A DNA stretch of 11,496 nucleotides from Gammaproteobacteria bacterium (lineage in GTDB: Bacteria; Pseudomonadota; Gammaproteobacteria; GRL18): positions 1 to 11,496 of the forward strand of contig JAPVVU010000064.1 of NCBI GenBank assembly GCA_028571885.1. Direction: 5' to 3'. Below, piece after piece: positions 6,190 to 11,496 of the stretch. The position numbers were made by a program, and so were the translations under genes. Within the stretch, counting starts at the first letter, position 1. Each line of letters begins with the position of its first letter. The notes beneath the pieces were generated by a model. It was not told where the DNA came from. It worked only from the letters and a program-made list of their open reading frames with translations, and ran no database searches.

Positions 6190-8307
6190 CTACTTTGTAG
6201 AAAATTGCTTATCCAGAAGCTGTGCAAATGCCTGAAACTCAAGAGCAAATTCTTTCTGGTGACGATCACCTGAGCCAGCAACAATAAGCTGCGAACCCTG
6301 TTCACCAGATGGCGTAATGATAATCCAGATACGCTTATGGGCGATATAAAACATCAGCACAATACCGATACATAAGAGAATACAGCCTAAATAAACTAAA
6401 TCTTTGCCTGGTGCTTTGGTGATCTGAAAGCCAGATGCCTCTTTGTGCTCAAACGATTTTATTTGTAAAAAGAAGGGTGCATTGTAATTTGCAATCACAC
6501 CCATAGTATTGACCAGATCATCGTAATATTGTTCCTGAGCTGGGGTAATATTATTGCTGATATCAACACCTTCTGACTTTAACACTTCAAGATAAACGGT
6601 TCCCAGGATGGTTTGCAGCACTTTAAAATAGGAGTCAGACACATCCTTTCTCTTGTCTTCAGGCACTTTATCGTTAATGTCATTCAAGACCAGATCAAAG
6701 CCACCCTGATTAAATAACTCAGCGAGTCTCTGCATAACCACTGCCATTTGGTTGACCATTTGAGGGTTAGGTATCTTCGCTGACTGCAAAGACAGAGCTG
6801 CCGTTTTTTCAGCAATACGCTTCATCTCTTGAGGCTCACTCAACAAAGCACGAAAATCAAAGAATCGTTTTAAACTGACGTCATCATCTGCAGGAATGAA
6901 AAGATAACGAAAAGGTTCCGATGTGCTGCTGCGAACACCACTGAGGAAGAAATAGCGTCCTTCCTGTTCCCTGGGAATGACGTAGTTAATAAATTCCTGA
7001 GCTTGTCCTGAGCTGTCACGTATACGAAAAGTCAGGCTCGGCCCCATATTCTTAAATTTACGGCCTTTTTTCCCGTCAGGCGTTTCGGCTTCAGGATTAG
7101 GCTGGACATTGAATGCTTTAAATTCAGCAAGTTCCAACTTAAATTCACCTTTCGATGTTGGCATAATTCGAGTCTCACCAACCACCTGTTTAAAAGGCAT
7201 GAACTTCTGAGTTGAAGTATCCAGTGACCAGGCCTGCAGATCCATAATAGAGCCGCCATCATCAAATGAGGCCTGGTAAATGGCAAAATCTTTATATATC
7301 AGCGGATGATTGACTTCAATGGTTTTGCTGATTTTTTCACCCGTTTCTTTATCTTCAATAACGACATCACTCTCAAATGATTTGGGCATACCTGAGTCAT
7401 AATGCTCTATTCGAAAATCATTGAGAGTAATGGTAAAAGGCAGTTCCTGTACTAAAAAACCATTGCGCATCTGCAAAAAAACCAGCCCGGTGGTGCTGCC
7501 TTCCGGGATATTGGCATTACCACGAAAAGCATGATTTTCATCGGCTTTAAGACGACTGATATCCGGCACCTGGGAGGCAAACAGGTCACGAGTTTCAGGC
7601 TTAAGCTGACCTGCGGCTTCACGCAGTTTCAAATTAAAATTACCGTCATACAAAGCACTCAGACAAATAACGATAATTGCACCATGGGTAAAGAGATAAC
7701 CCAAACGGTTAACCGCACCTTTTTTAGCAGCAATCGTAATCACACCCTGTTCATTTTTCAAACGAGACTGGTATCCCCCGTTGGCCAGTTTTTCCTGAAT
7801 AAATTGAGCTGCCTCATCCGGGGCTGTCTGAGTGCCCCATGAACCGGAAGAATGCATCAACTTTAATGATTTAGATGAGACATTCAAACGAAATTGACGC
7901 CACTCGCGAATGATAAACGGCGCATAGCGATAGATGCAGGTGGCCGTTGAGATCAGCAAAAAACCCAGTAATATCACAAACCACCAGGCGCTGTAGATAT
8001 CAAAAAGTTCCAGAGAACGGAATACTTCAAACCAGAAAGGGCCAAATTTTACAATATAGGTATTATAGGCCTGGTTTTGCTGCAATATGGTGCCAATAAT
8101 GGATGCAATACCGATAATGACAAATAAGCTAATGGCTAATTCCATGGAGCCTAAAAAGCTAAGCATTACTTTAAAGAGACCATGCTCTTTTCGGTTTGAG
8201 CGCTCCCGTTCAATAGCTTGCTTTTGAAGCCCACTCTCTTGAGAGTTATTCTCTTCAGAGCTATTTTCTTCAGGATAAGGGTTATCCGATTTTGTTTCGT
8301 TACTCAC
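6190..8307 (-). CDS. resB: System II cytochrome c biogenesis protein ResB (CcsB of the Kranz nomenclature)
   Basis: ResB is the partner of the WWD protein in the CcsBA haem exporter and cytochrome c synthase. Its large periplasmic domain is thought to present apocytochrome thiols to haem. The 705-aa protein has a charged Glu/Ser-rich cytoplasmic head (1-43), membrane segments near 52-74, 107-125 and 203-221, a long periplasmic region, and a last membrane segment near 637-656 followed by HKRIWIII. This is the usual ResB topology. H208 in the third helix and H657 at the end of the last are candidates for conserved histidines. The start codon is GTG (8305-8307), with an in-frame TAA two codons upstream. 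There is no strong ribosome binding site, and a six-codon ATG frame overlaps the start (8302-8322). A strong terminator lies upstream, so its promoter is unclear. Confidence 0.94.
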   Translation of the reverse strand: MSNETKSDNPYPEENSSEENNSQESGLQKQAIERERSNRKEHGLFKVMLSFLGSMELAISLFVIIGIASIIGTILQQNQAYNTYIVKFGPFWFEVFRSLELFDIYSAWWFVILLGFLLISTATCIYRYAPFIIREWRQFRLNVSSKSLKLMHSSGSWGTQTAPDEAAQFIQEKLANGGYQSRLKNEQGVITIAAKKGAVNRLGYLFTHGAIIVICLSALYDGNFNLKLREAAGQLKPETRDLFASQVPDISRLKADENHAFRGNANIPEGSTTGLVFLQMRNGFLVQELPFTITLNDFRIEHYDSGMPKSFESDVVIEDKETGEKISKTIEVNHPLIYKDFAIYQASFDDGGSIMDLQAWSLDTSTQKFMPFKQVVGETRIMPTSKGEFKLELAEFKAFNVQPNPEAETPDGKKGRKFKNMGPSLTFRIRDSSGQAQEFINYVIPREQEGRYFFLSGVRSSTSEPFRYLFIPADDDVSLKRFFDFRALLSEPQEMKRIAEKTAALSLQSAKIPNPQMVNQMAVVMQRLAELFNQGGFDLVLNDINDKVPEDKRKDVSDSYFKVLQTILGTVYLEVLKSEGVDISNNITPAQEQYYDDLVNTMGVIANYNAPFFLQIKSFEHKEASGFQITKAPGKDLVYLGCILLCIGIVLMFYIAHKRIWIIITPSGEQGSQLIVAGSGDRHQKEFALEFQAFAQLLDKQFSTK

Positions 8308-8365
8308 GTTTTAAACTCATATTCTAAATACAGGTGATACATAAAAATATATAGTCAAAAAAAAA

Positions 8366-8384
8366 GGGTGGTCAAAGACCACCC
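8366..8384 (-). terminator. Strong rho-independent terminator downstream of cytochrome c4
   Basis: A perfect 8-bp GC-rich stem, GGGTGGTC (8366-8373) / GACCACCC (8377-8384), has a 3-nt loop and is followed on the minus strand by nine Us (8365-8357). This would end cytochrome c4 transcription just 58 bp before the resB start, so the two genes may be separate transcription units or linked by read-through. Confidence 0.9.
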
Positions 8385-8403
8385 CCTTTAATCATTATAA
8401 AAA

Positions 8404-8420
8404 GCTAAAAGCCATTTAGC
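8404..8420 (-). terminator. Weaker second terminator hairpin after cytochrome c4
   Basis: A 6-bp stem, GCTAAA (8404-8409) / TTTAGC (8415-8420), with a 5-nt loop is followed on the minus strand by five Us (8403-8399). It lies upstream of the stronger terminator on the same transcript, giving a tandem arrangement. Confidence 0.5.
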
Positions 8421-8446
8421 AACACTTTTAAAACCACATTTTTTTA

Positions 8447-8478
8447 GGGGTTCTTAGGAATTTATTCCTCTAGACCCC
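8447..8478. other. Hairpin just after the cytochrome c4 stop
   Basis: GGGGT(T)CT (8447-8454) pairs with AGACCCC (8472-8478), with an inner stem AGGAA (8456-8460) / TTCCT (8465-8469). There is no U run on the minus strand, where the next bases are As. It may protect the 3' end of the mRNA rather than terminate it. Confidence 0.5.
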
Positions 8479-8507
8479 CTTATCCCAGTGATTATTATGG
8501 CGACAAC

Positions 8508-9146
8508 TTAGGGCTGCAAACCCTGAATATATTGAGCAACGGCCTTAATTTCCGGGTCACTCATGCGTTTTACCGCATTACGCATCATCTTGCTGGCATC
8601 ATTAGTACGGCCAACAGGCGTACTATCCATACTTTGAGCTGCAGTTCTGAAGTCTTTCAGCTGTTTTTCAACATAGACTGATTTCTGACTGGCTAACTGA
8701 GGATAACCAGAACCCGGGTTACCGTTACCTGCAGGACCATGACAGCCCATACAAGCTGGGACACCGATTTCAGCAATACCACCTTTGTAAATTGCTTTAC
8801 CCGCATCAACCAGAGCAGGGTCTGCCTGGCCAGGTTTTAATTTTTGACCTGCAAAAAATGCTGCAACATCCTGCATTGCCTGATCATCAAGAGGCAAAAT
8901 CATTGCATTCATGGTTGGGTCTTTACGCTTGCCTTCTTTAAAATCTTTCATTTGTTTGTAAAGAAAAGATGCACTTTGCCCCGCAAGATTAGGAAAGTTT
9001 GGTGTAGCCTCTAAAGAGTTACCATCAGCTCCATGGCATGCCACACAGCTTGCCGCTTTTACTTTTCCAGCTTCGGCATCTCCAGCCGCATGTACAACAC
9101 CTGTCAAACCTGCTAATAAAGCAGCAACGATAGTAATTTTTTTCAT
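8508..9146 (-). CDS. Diheme cytochrome c4
   Basis: Cytochrome c4 is a periplasmic, often membrane-associated two-haem electron carrier that passes electrons from the bc1 complex to terminal oxidases. The 212-aa precursor has a signal peptide (MKK, hydrophobic core, VHA before residue 21). Two homologous haem domains follow. The first has CVACH at C34-H38 and a distal methionine around M79/M82. The second has CMGCH at C132-H136 and a distal methionine around M187/M188. Both domains carry the c4 patterns GADGNS/GPAGNG and an LAGQ/LASQ-to-KQxxDF segment. Length is typical for c4. The ATG at 9144-9146 has AGGT about 9 nt upstream. It is followed by a hairpin and two terminators, and upstream lies a 234-bp spacer with its own inverted repeat, so it is probably transcribed separately from c5. 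The neighbouring ResB/CcsA should mature it. Confidence 0.95.
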   Translation of the reverse strand: MKKITIVAALLAGLTGVVHAAGDAEAGKVKAASCVACHGADGNSLEATPNFPNLAGQSASFLYKQMKDFKEGKRKDPTMNAMILPLDDQAMQDVAAFFAGQKLKPGQADPALVDAGKAIYKGGIAEIGVPACMGCHGPAGNGNPGSGYPQLASQKSVYVEKQLKDFRTAAQSMDSTPVGRTNDASKMMRNAVKRMSDPEIKAVAQYIQGLQP

Positions 9147-9179
9147 GGGTTTTACCTAAATCCTGATGTTTTAAACTTT

Positions 9180-9290
9180 ACTCTTCATACTTTCTATCAC
9201 TTTCTTTCTCTTTGTAAAAGAATTCTTTAGCAGGAGAAAAGTTTAATAAAATAAGAGTTTATATAATAAATAATAGAAAGTATAAAGAGT
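9180..9290. repeat. Inverted repeat with nested palindromes between c4 and c5
   Basis: The arms 9180-9197 (ACTCTTCATACTTTCTAT) and 9273-9290 are inverted copies matching at 17 of 18 positions. Inside lie CTTTCTC (9204-9210) opposite GAGAAAAG (9234-9241), and between those the perfect palindrome AAAGAATTCTTT (9217-9228). The rest of the interior is very AT-rich and could hold the c4 promoter, though no convincing -35/-10 pair stands out. No coding frame is seen. Confidence 0.65.
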
Positions 9291-9299
9291 GGCATTAAA

Positions 9300-9341
9300 G
9301 ATACCCTAAATCCCCTTTTTGGTATCAGGGAAATATTAGGG
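9300..9341. other. Two mutually exclusive hairpins downstream of cytochrome c5
   Basis: GATACC (9300-9305) can pair with GGTATC (9321-9326), or CCCTAA (9304-9309) with TTAGGG (9336-9341). The two pairings share bases 9304-9305, and the second would enclose part of the first, so they cannot form together. On the minus strand the first is followed by TTTAAT, a poor U run. This may be a weak or conditional terminator for c5. Confidence 0.4.
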
Positions 9342-9380
9342 CAAACTTCATTCTAAGAACTTTATTCTCAGAACCTTGAC

Positions 9381-9680
9381 TTACTTTGCAGCGTTAGCCA
9401 TATACTCAACCACTTCACGGATTTGAGCTTCAGTCATCTGAGTACCACCATTAGGAGGCATAGCACCTTTACCAGTGATAACGACCTTAACCATAGCATC
9501 AGTACCAGTTGCTATTCTAGGAGCCCAAAGCGCTTTGTCGGCAAACTTAGGGGCACCAGCGACGCCTGCATCATGACAGGCAAAACATGCTGTTTTGTAA
9601 AGAGCTGCACCATCAGCAACAGCCGCAGCAGAACCAGCCACAAAAGCAGCAGCAACTAGTAATTGAATTGTTTTTTTCAT
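9381..9680 (-). CDS. Small monoheme c5-type cytochrome
   Basis: This is a periplasmic one-haem electron carrier. The 99-aa precursor has a signal peptide (MKKTIQ, an Ala/Val core, VA before residue 23). The haem site is CFACH (C32, C35, H36), followed by AGVAGAPKFADKALWAPRI, characteristic of cytochrome c5. The distal ligand is M74 in GKGAMPPNGG. Many c5 proteins carry an extra cysteine pair after this loop, forming a disulfide; here NGGTQMTE replaces it and the cysteines are absent. The ATG at 9678-9680 has a good GGAG (9687-9690). A predicted promoter and a foldable leader lie upstream. Position beside c4 and divergent from engB matches the Pseudomonas arrangement recalled. The partner reductase or oxidase is not encoded here. 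Confidence 0.93.
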   Translation of the reverse strand: MKKTIQLLVAAAFVAGSAAAVADGAALYKTACFACHDAGVAGAPKFADKALWAPRIATGTDAMVKVVITGKGAMPPNGGTQMTEAQIREVVEYMANAAK

Positions 9681-9707
9681 TTTTTACTCCATAAAAGGTG
9701 AATTGTA

Positions 9708-9777
9708 TATCGATCCCACTGCCCTGCGGATACCCCACAGTTCAAACAAAAAGGAATTATGTGGAAGGATATCGATA
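9708..9777 (-). promoter_or_regulatory. Foldable 5' leader of the cytochrome c5 mRNA
   Basis: On the minus strand TATCGAT (9777-9771) pairs with ATCGATA (9714-9708), extended by CC/GG across a 2-nt bulge. Inside, CCACA (9764-9760) pairs with TGTGG (9739-9735). The outer stem begins about 8 nt after the predicted transcription start near 9785. The ribosome binding site at 9687-9690 lies outside the stem. It may affect mRNA stability or be a regulatory element; no known riboswitch class was recognised. Confidence 0.35.
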
Positions 9778-9789
9778 AAAAATTTTGGG

Positions 9790-9850
9790 CTATTTTACAC
9801 AAAATGATGTTACTTGACCAACATTTGTTCATAATAAAGTGCTAAAATAG
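9790..9850. promoter_or_regulatory. Inverted repeat in the c5/engB divergent region
   Basis: CTATTTTACAC (9790-9800) and GTGCTAAAATAG (9839-9850) are inverted copies with one extra base. Each arm contains a TAAAAT reading outward, so this could be paired divergent -10 elements or a regulator site. A smaller perfect palindrome, TCAATTATATTGA, follows at 9851-9863. A plus-strand -35 at proper spacing is not evident. Confidence 0.35.
9792..9821 (-). promoter_or_regulatory. Predicted sigma70-type promoter of cytochrome c5
   Basis: On the minus strand a -35 TTGGTC (9821-9816) and a -10 TAAAAT (9797-9792) are 18 nt apart. The -10 matches the consensus at 5 of 6 positions; the -35 is weaker. Transcription would begin near 9785, giving a leader of about 105 nt before the c5 ATG. 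Confidence 0.45.
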
Positions 9851-9978
9851 TCAATTATATTGATCTATGCCAACATTCTATTGAATATCTGTGCATCCCA
9901 AAGTTTAAAATCCATGAAACGAATCAGGATCAGATTTCAAATTCATACTATCACACGCTAACTGAACAAAAACTTAAC

Positions 9979-10599
9979 ATGTCACAAACACCACCTAACC
10001 ACTATCGTTGTGCTGAATTCTTACTCAGCGTCAACAAATGGAGTCAACTGCCCCATGATGAGGCGATAGAAGTTGCCTTTGCAGGGCGCTCCAATGCAGG
10101 GAAATCCAGCGCTATTAATACCATTACTGATATTAAAAGCCTCTGTCGAACCTCCAAAACTCCTGGACGAACACAGATGATCAACTATTTTTCAATTGAT
10201 TCTAATCGACATTTAGTTGATTTGCCTGGTTATGGGTATGCAAAAGTGCCGCTCAAAGTAAAACAACACTGGCAAAATTTATTAGAACGTTATTTGATTG
10301 ATCGCTCATCACTGAGGGGTGTCATGATGATTATGGATGTGCGTCGTCCTTTAACAGAATATGACTGTTTAATGCTGCAATGGTGCCAAAAAGCAGACAT
10401 GTCAGCACACATTCTGCTGACCAAAGCAGATAAATTCAAACGAGGAGCAGCCAAAAATATACTTCTCAAGGTCCAGCAGACCCTCAAAAGCGATTATCCC
10501 GGCACCAGCGTACAATTATTTTCTGCCCTGAAAAAAACCGGTGTAGAAGAAGCAAGGGAAAAATTAAATCACTGGTTTGAATTAGATGATTTGAAATAG
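9979..10599 (+). CDS. engB: Ribosome biogenesis GTP-binding protein YihA/YsxC (EngB)
   Basis: EngB is an essential small GTPase acting in late assembly of the 50S ribosomal subunit. The 206-aa product has all expected G motifs: G1 GRSNAGKSS (36-44), G2 threonine in TPGRTQ (T65), G3 DLPGYGYA (81-88), G4 TKAD (148-151) and G5 SALKKTG (182-188). The core between G3 and G4 contains MDVRRPL, typical of the family. Length is standard. The ATG at 9979 lacks a clear ribosome binding site; the next in-frame methionine is well inside the G domain, so this start is the only sensible one. It diverges from cytochrome c5, sharing a 298-bp intergenic region. The hairpin after its stop is oriented for the other strand, so how this transcript ends is uncertain. 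Confidence 0.97.
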   Translation: MSQTPPNHYRCAEFLLSVNKWSQLPHDEAIEVAFAGRSNAGKSSAINTITDIKSLCRTSKTPGRTQMINYFSIDSNRHLVDLPGYGYAKVPLKVKQHWQNLLERYLIDRSSLRGVMMIMDVRRPLTEYDCLMLQWCQKADMSAHILLTKADKFKRGAAKNILLKVQQTLKSDYPGTSVQLFSALKKTGVEEAREKLNHWFELDDLK

Positions 10600-10611
10600 A
10601 TGGTTTGAAAC

Positions 10612-10680
10612 AAAAAAAACCCCACTCAAGGTGGGGTAAAAAAGGGATTAAGTGAAGTGTTCACAAGGCTTAAGCTTTAT
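10612..10680 (-). ncRNA. Possible small RNA ending at the leftward terminator
   Basis: No minus-strand coding frame feeds the terminator directly. A -10-like TATAGT (10690-10685) with a poor TTAGAA 17 nt upstream would start a transcript of about 65-70 nt. It would contain a small hairpin (GTGAA 10652-10656 / TTCAC 10660-10664) and the terminator with its U8 tail, an Hfq-type sRNA layout. The alternative is antisense read-through from the HopJ-family gene. Speculative. Confidence 0.25.
10620..10636 (-). terminator. Rho-independent terminator facing left, just past engB
   Basis: The stem CCCCAC (10620-10625) / GTGGGG (10631-10636) has a 5-nt loop. On the minus strand it is followed by eight Us (10619-10612). 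On the plus strand the hairpin is followed by TAAAAAA, not Us, so it is a poor terminator for engB despite its position. It implies a leftward transcript arriving from 10640 or beyond. Confidence 0.75.
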
Positions 10681-10768
10681 GCACACTATAATTGAGACCA
10701 CCCCGATTTCTAATAGTTCAAATTAATTTAATTTTAAATCTGAAAAGAGCAAATATCTGTCCGATTTA

Positions 10769-10796
10769 TTTACTATTCTAAAATTCAGCCTATAAA
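10769..10796 (+). promoter_or_regulatory. Candidate promoter of the small membrane protein gene
   Basis: TTTACT (10769-10774) and TATAAA (10791-10796) are 16 nt apart. The expected transcription start, near 10803, lies only about 7 nt before the ATG, so the mRNA would be nearly leaderless. This is consistent with the absence of a ribosome binding site. Confidence 0.4.
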
Positions 10797-10809
10797 AAGA
10801 CCCTAAATT

Positions 10810-11040
10810 ATGAATGAAATAGTCGCAAAACTATCAGAGTTTTTTACCGAACTCACAAAATACATCAAAGCGCCAAAATATTTGCTTGCGGGCCTTATTA
10901 TTCTTTTTATAACCGTCGTTCTATTTCCAATCTTAAAATTTCTGGCCATTACCCTGGCGGTTATATTTATTTTTATCGGATTTAATCCGGAACATGATCT
11001 CAGTAAGCAGGTAATGGAATTTTTTAATAAATTAAAGTAG
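10810..11040 (+). CDS. Small hypothetical membrane protein, 76 aa
   Basis: I do not recognise this family. The product has an amphipathic, charged N-terminus (about 1-22), two closely spaced hydrophobic segments (about 25-42 and 44-58) separated by a Phe-Pro-Ile turn, and a short charged C-terminus with FNPEHDLSKQ and ending NKLK. It should sit in the inner membrane as a helical hairpin with both ends on the same side. There are no cysteines or catalytic motifs. The frame is intact, fills the gap between engB and the convergent HopJ-family gene, and ends 13 bp from that gene's stop. No ribosome binding site is seen (CCTAAATT precedes the ATG). It is probably real given its composition, but function is unknown. 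Confidence 0.65.
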   Translation: MNEIVAKLSEFFTELTKYIKAPKYLLAGLIILFITVVLFPILKFLAITLAVIFIFIGFNPEHDLSKQVMEFFNKLK

Positions 11041-11053
11041 CTATTATTTACTC

Positions 11054-11404
11054 TTACAACAGCTTTTCCTGCAAAGGCATTTTAGAGAAAGATATTCCTG
11101 ACCAGCCCTGCTGCATAAAATTACGAATATTCTGGTGATCTCCAGCCTCTGGATTTTTTAACACATCATCCCGGTAATAGGCACCAAAACAGGCCAGAGT
11201 CTGCTCCTTCGATAACTTTTGCAGCTGCGCAAAGGCAAACAGTTTGCAGGAACCGGAATTTTGTCCCGCTTCATTTAATAGTTCACCATTTTGAAATTCA
11301 GTTTCGGTAAAATCATACAGCATTTCAATCACCGACATGGTATCTGTAAATTCAACCGCTTCAGGGCTGTCATTTATTTTTTGTAAAAAATTATTCAGTG
11401 TCAT
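11054..11404 (-). CDS. HopJ type III effector family protein (likely a housekeeping homologue)
   Basis: The 116-aa product matches the HopJ family from recall. Its landmarks are the DTMSVIEMLYDFTET segment (21-35), FQNGELLNEAGQNSGSCKLF (37-56), then AQLQ, KEQTLACFGAYYRDDVL, and DHQNIRNFMQQGWSGI near the C-terminus. The family takes its name from a Pseudomonas syringae effector, but homologues are common in free-living proteobacteria with no type III secretion system, and nothing here suggests secretion. Its biochemical role is unknown. GGAA lies almost against the ATG (11402-11404), too close for a normal ribosome binding site; AAGG lies about 14 nt upstream. It begins 18 bp after the stop of the next upstream minus-strand gene, so the two may form an operon. 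It converges with the small membrane protein gene. Confidence 0.9.
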   Translation of the reverse strand: MTLNNFLQKINDSPEAVEFTDTMSVIEMLYDFTETEFQNGELLNEAGQNSGSCKLFAFAQLQKLSKEQTLACFGAYYRDDVLKNPEAGDHQNIRNFMQQGWSGISFSKMPLQEKLL

Positions 11405-11422
11405 TTCCAGTGTGCGCCTTTT

Positions 11423-11496
11423 TTAAATCTCTTCCATAAAATCCAGCATCGCCTGATGTCGGATGGTTTTTCGATGGTTTGCCCAGAGTTCTTTGA
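11423..11496 (-). CDS. C-terminal end of an unidentified protein (gene cut by window edge)
   Basis: One minus-strand frame stays open from the window edge to a TAA at 11423-11425, giving about 23 residues: KELWANHRKTIRH, then QAMLDFMEEI. Spacing to the HopJ-family gene is 18 bp, as in an operon. The ending LDFMEE recalls C-termini of LysR-type regulators, but 23 residues are too few to assign a family. Confidence 0.55.
   Translation of the reverse strand, partial: KELWANHRKTIRHQAMLDFMEEI

Noticed and set aside
7531..7842. Plus-strand open frame of 103 codons opposite resB
   Set aside because: It has no motif or ribosome binding site and sits inside an intact, recognisable ResB coding region.
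8302..8322. Six-codon ATG frame overlapping the resB start as a regulatory leader peptide
   Set aside because: It has no ribosome binding site of its own and encodes no biased residues. It is reported only as a note under resB because chance is a sufficient explanation.
11054..11404. HopJ-family gene as a sign of a type III secretion or pathogenicity system
   Set aside because: The family name is historical, homologues are widespread in non-pathogens, and no secretion, chaperone or hrp-type genes occur in the window.

Overview
The window is AT-rich chromosomal DNA from a proteobacterium, most likely a gammaproteobacterium. The best clue is gene order: a DgcP-like diguanylate cyclase, dsbA, cytochrome c4, a c5-type monoheme cytochrome and a divergent engB. 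From memory, this is the order around Pseudomonas aeruginosa dgcP, dsbA1, cc4 and engB. The difference here is a System II cytochrome c maturation pair (resB, ccsA) inserted between cytochrome c4 and dsbA, as often seen in betaproteobacteria and some sulfur- or methyl-oxidising gammaproteobacteria. I cannot name the genus.

Layout. Positions 1-1439 (minus strand) hold two cobalamin nucleotide-loop genes: cobT, cut by the left edge, and cobU, overlapping by 8 bp. Positions 1587-3677 (minus) hold a 696-aa GGDEF protein. Positions 3678-4032 hold a MITE-like nested inverted repeat and the dsbA terminator. dsbA is at 4033-4656 (minus). A second nested palindrome fills much of the gap to ccsA (4953-6134, minus) and resB (6190-8307, minus). 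Cytochrome c4 (8508-9146) and c5 (9381-9680), both minus, follow, each with structured intergenic DNA. engB (9979-10599) diverges on the plus strand. It is followed by a minus-oriented terminator that has no obvious parent gene, a 76-aa two-helix membrane protein (10810-11040, plus), a HopJ-family protein (11054-11404, minus) and the 3' end of an unidentified minus-strand gene.

How the genes fit together. The core (dsbA, ccsA, resB, c4, c5) is a periplasmic redox and cytochrome block. ResB and CcsA export haem and ligate it to reduced CXXCH cysteines. The two cytochromes are obvious clients carrying three haem sites in total. DsbA oxidises periplasmic thiols. The GGDEF protein keeps a full GGEEF active site and an RxxD inhibitory site, so it is predicted to be an active, feedback-regulated c-di-GMP synthase.

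The least ordinary material is non-coding: three nested inverted-repeat elements (3741-3933, 4733-4935, 9180-9290), a foldable leader before cytochrome c5, a cluster of hairpins between c4 and resB, and a possible small RNA at 10612-10680. I found no complete undescribed protein system. No tRNA, rRNA, CRISPR array or transposase gene was recognised.
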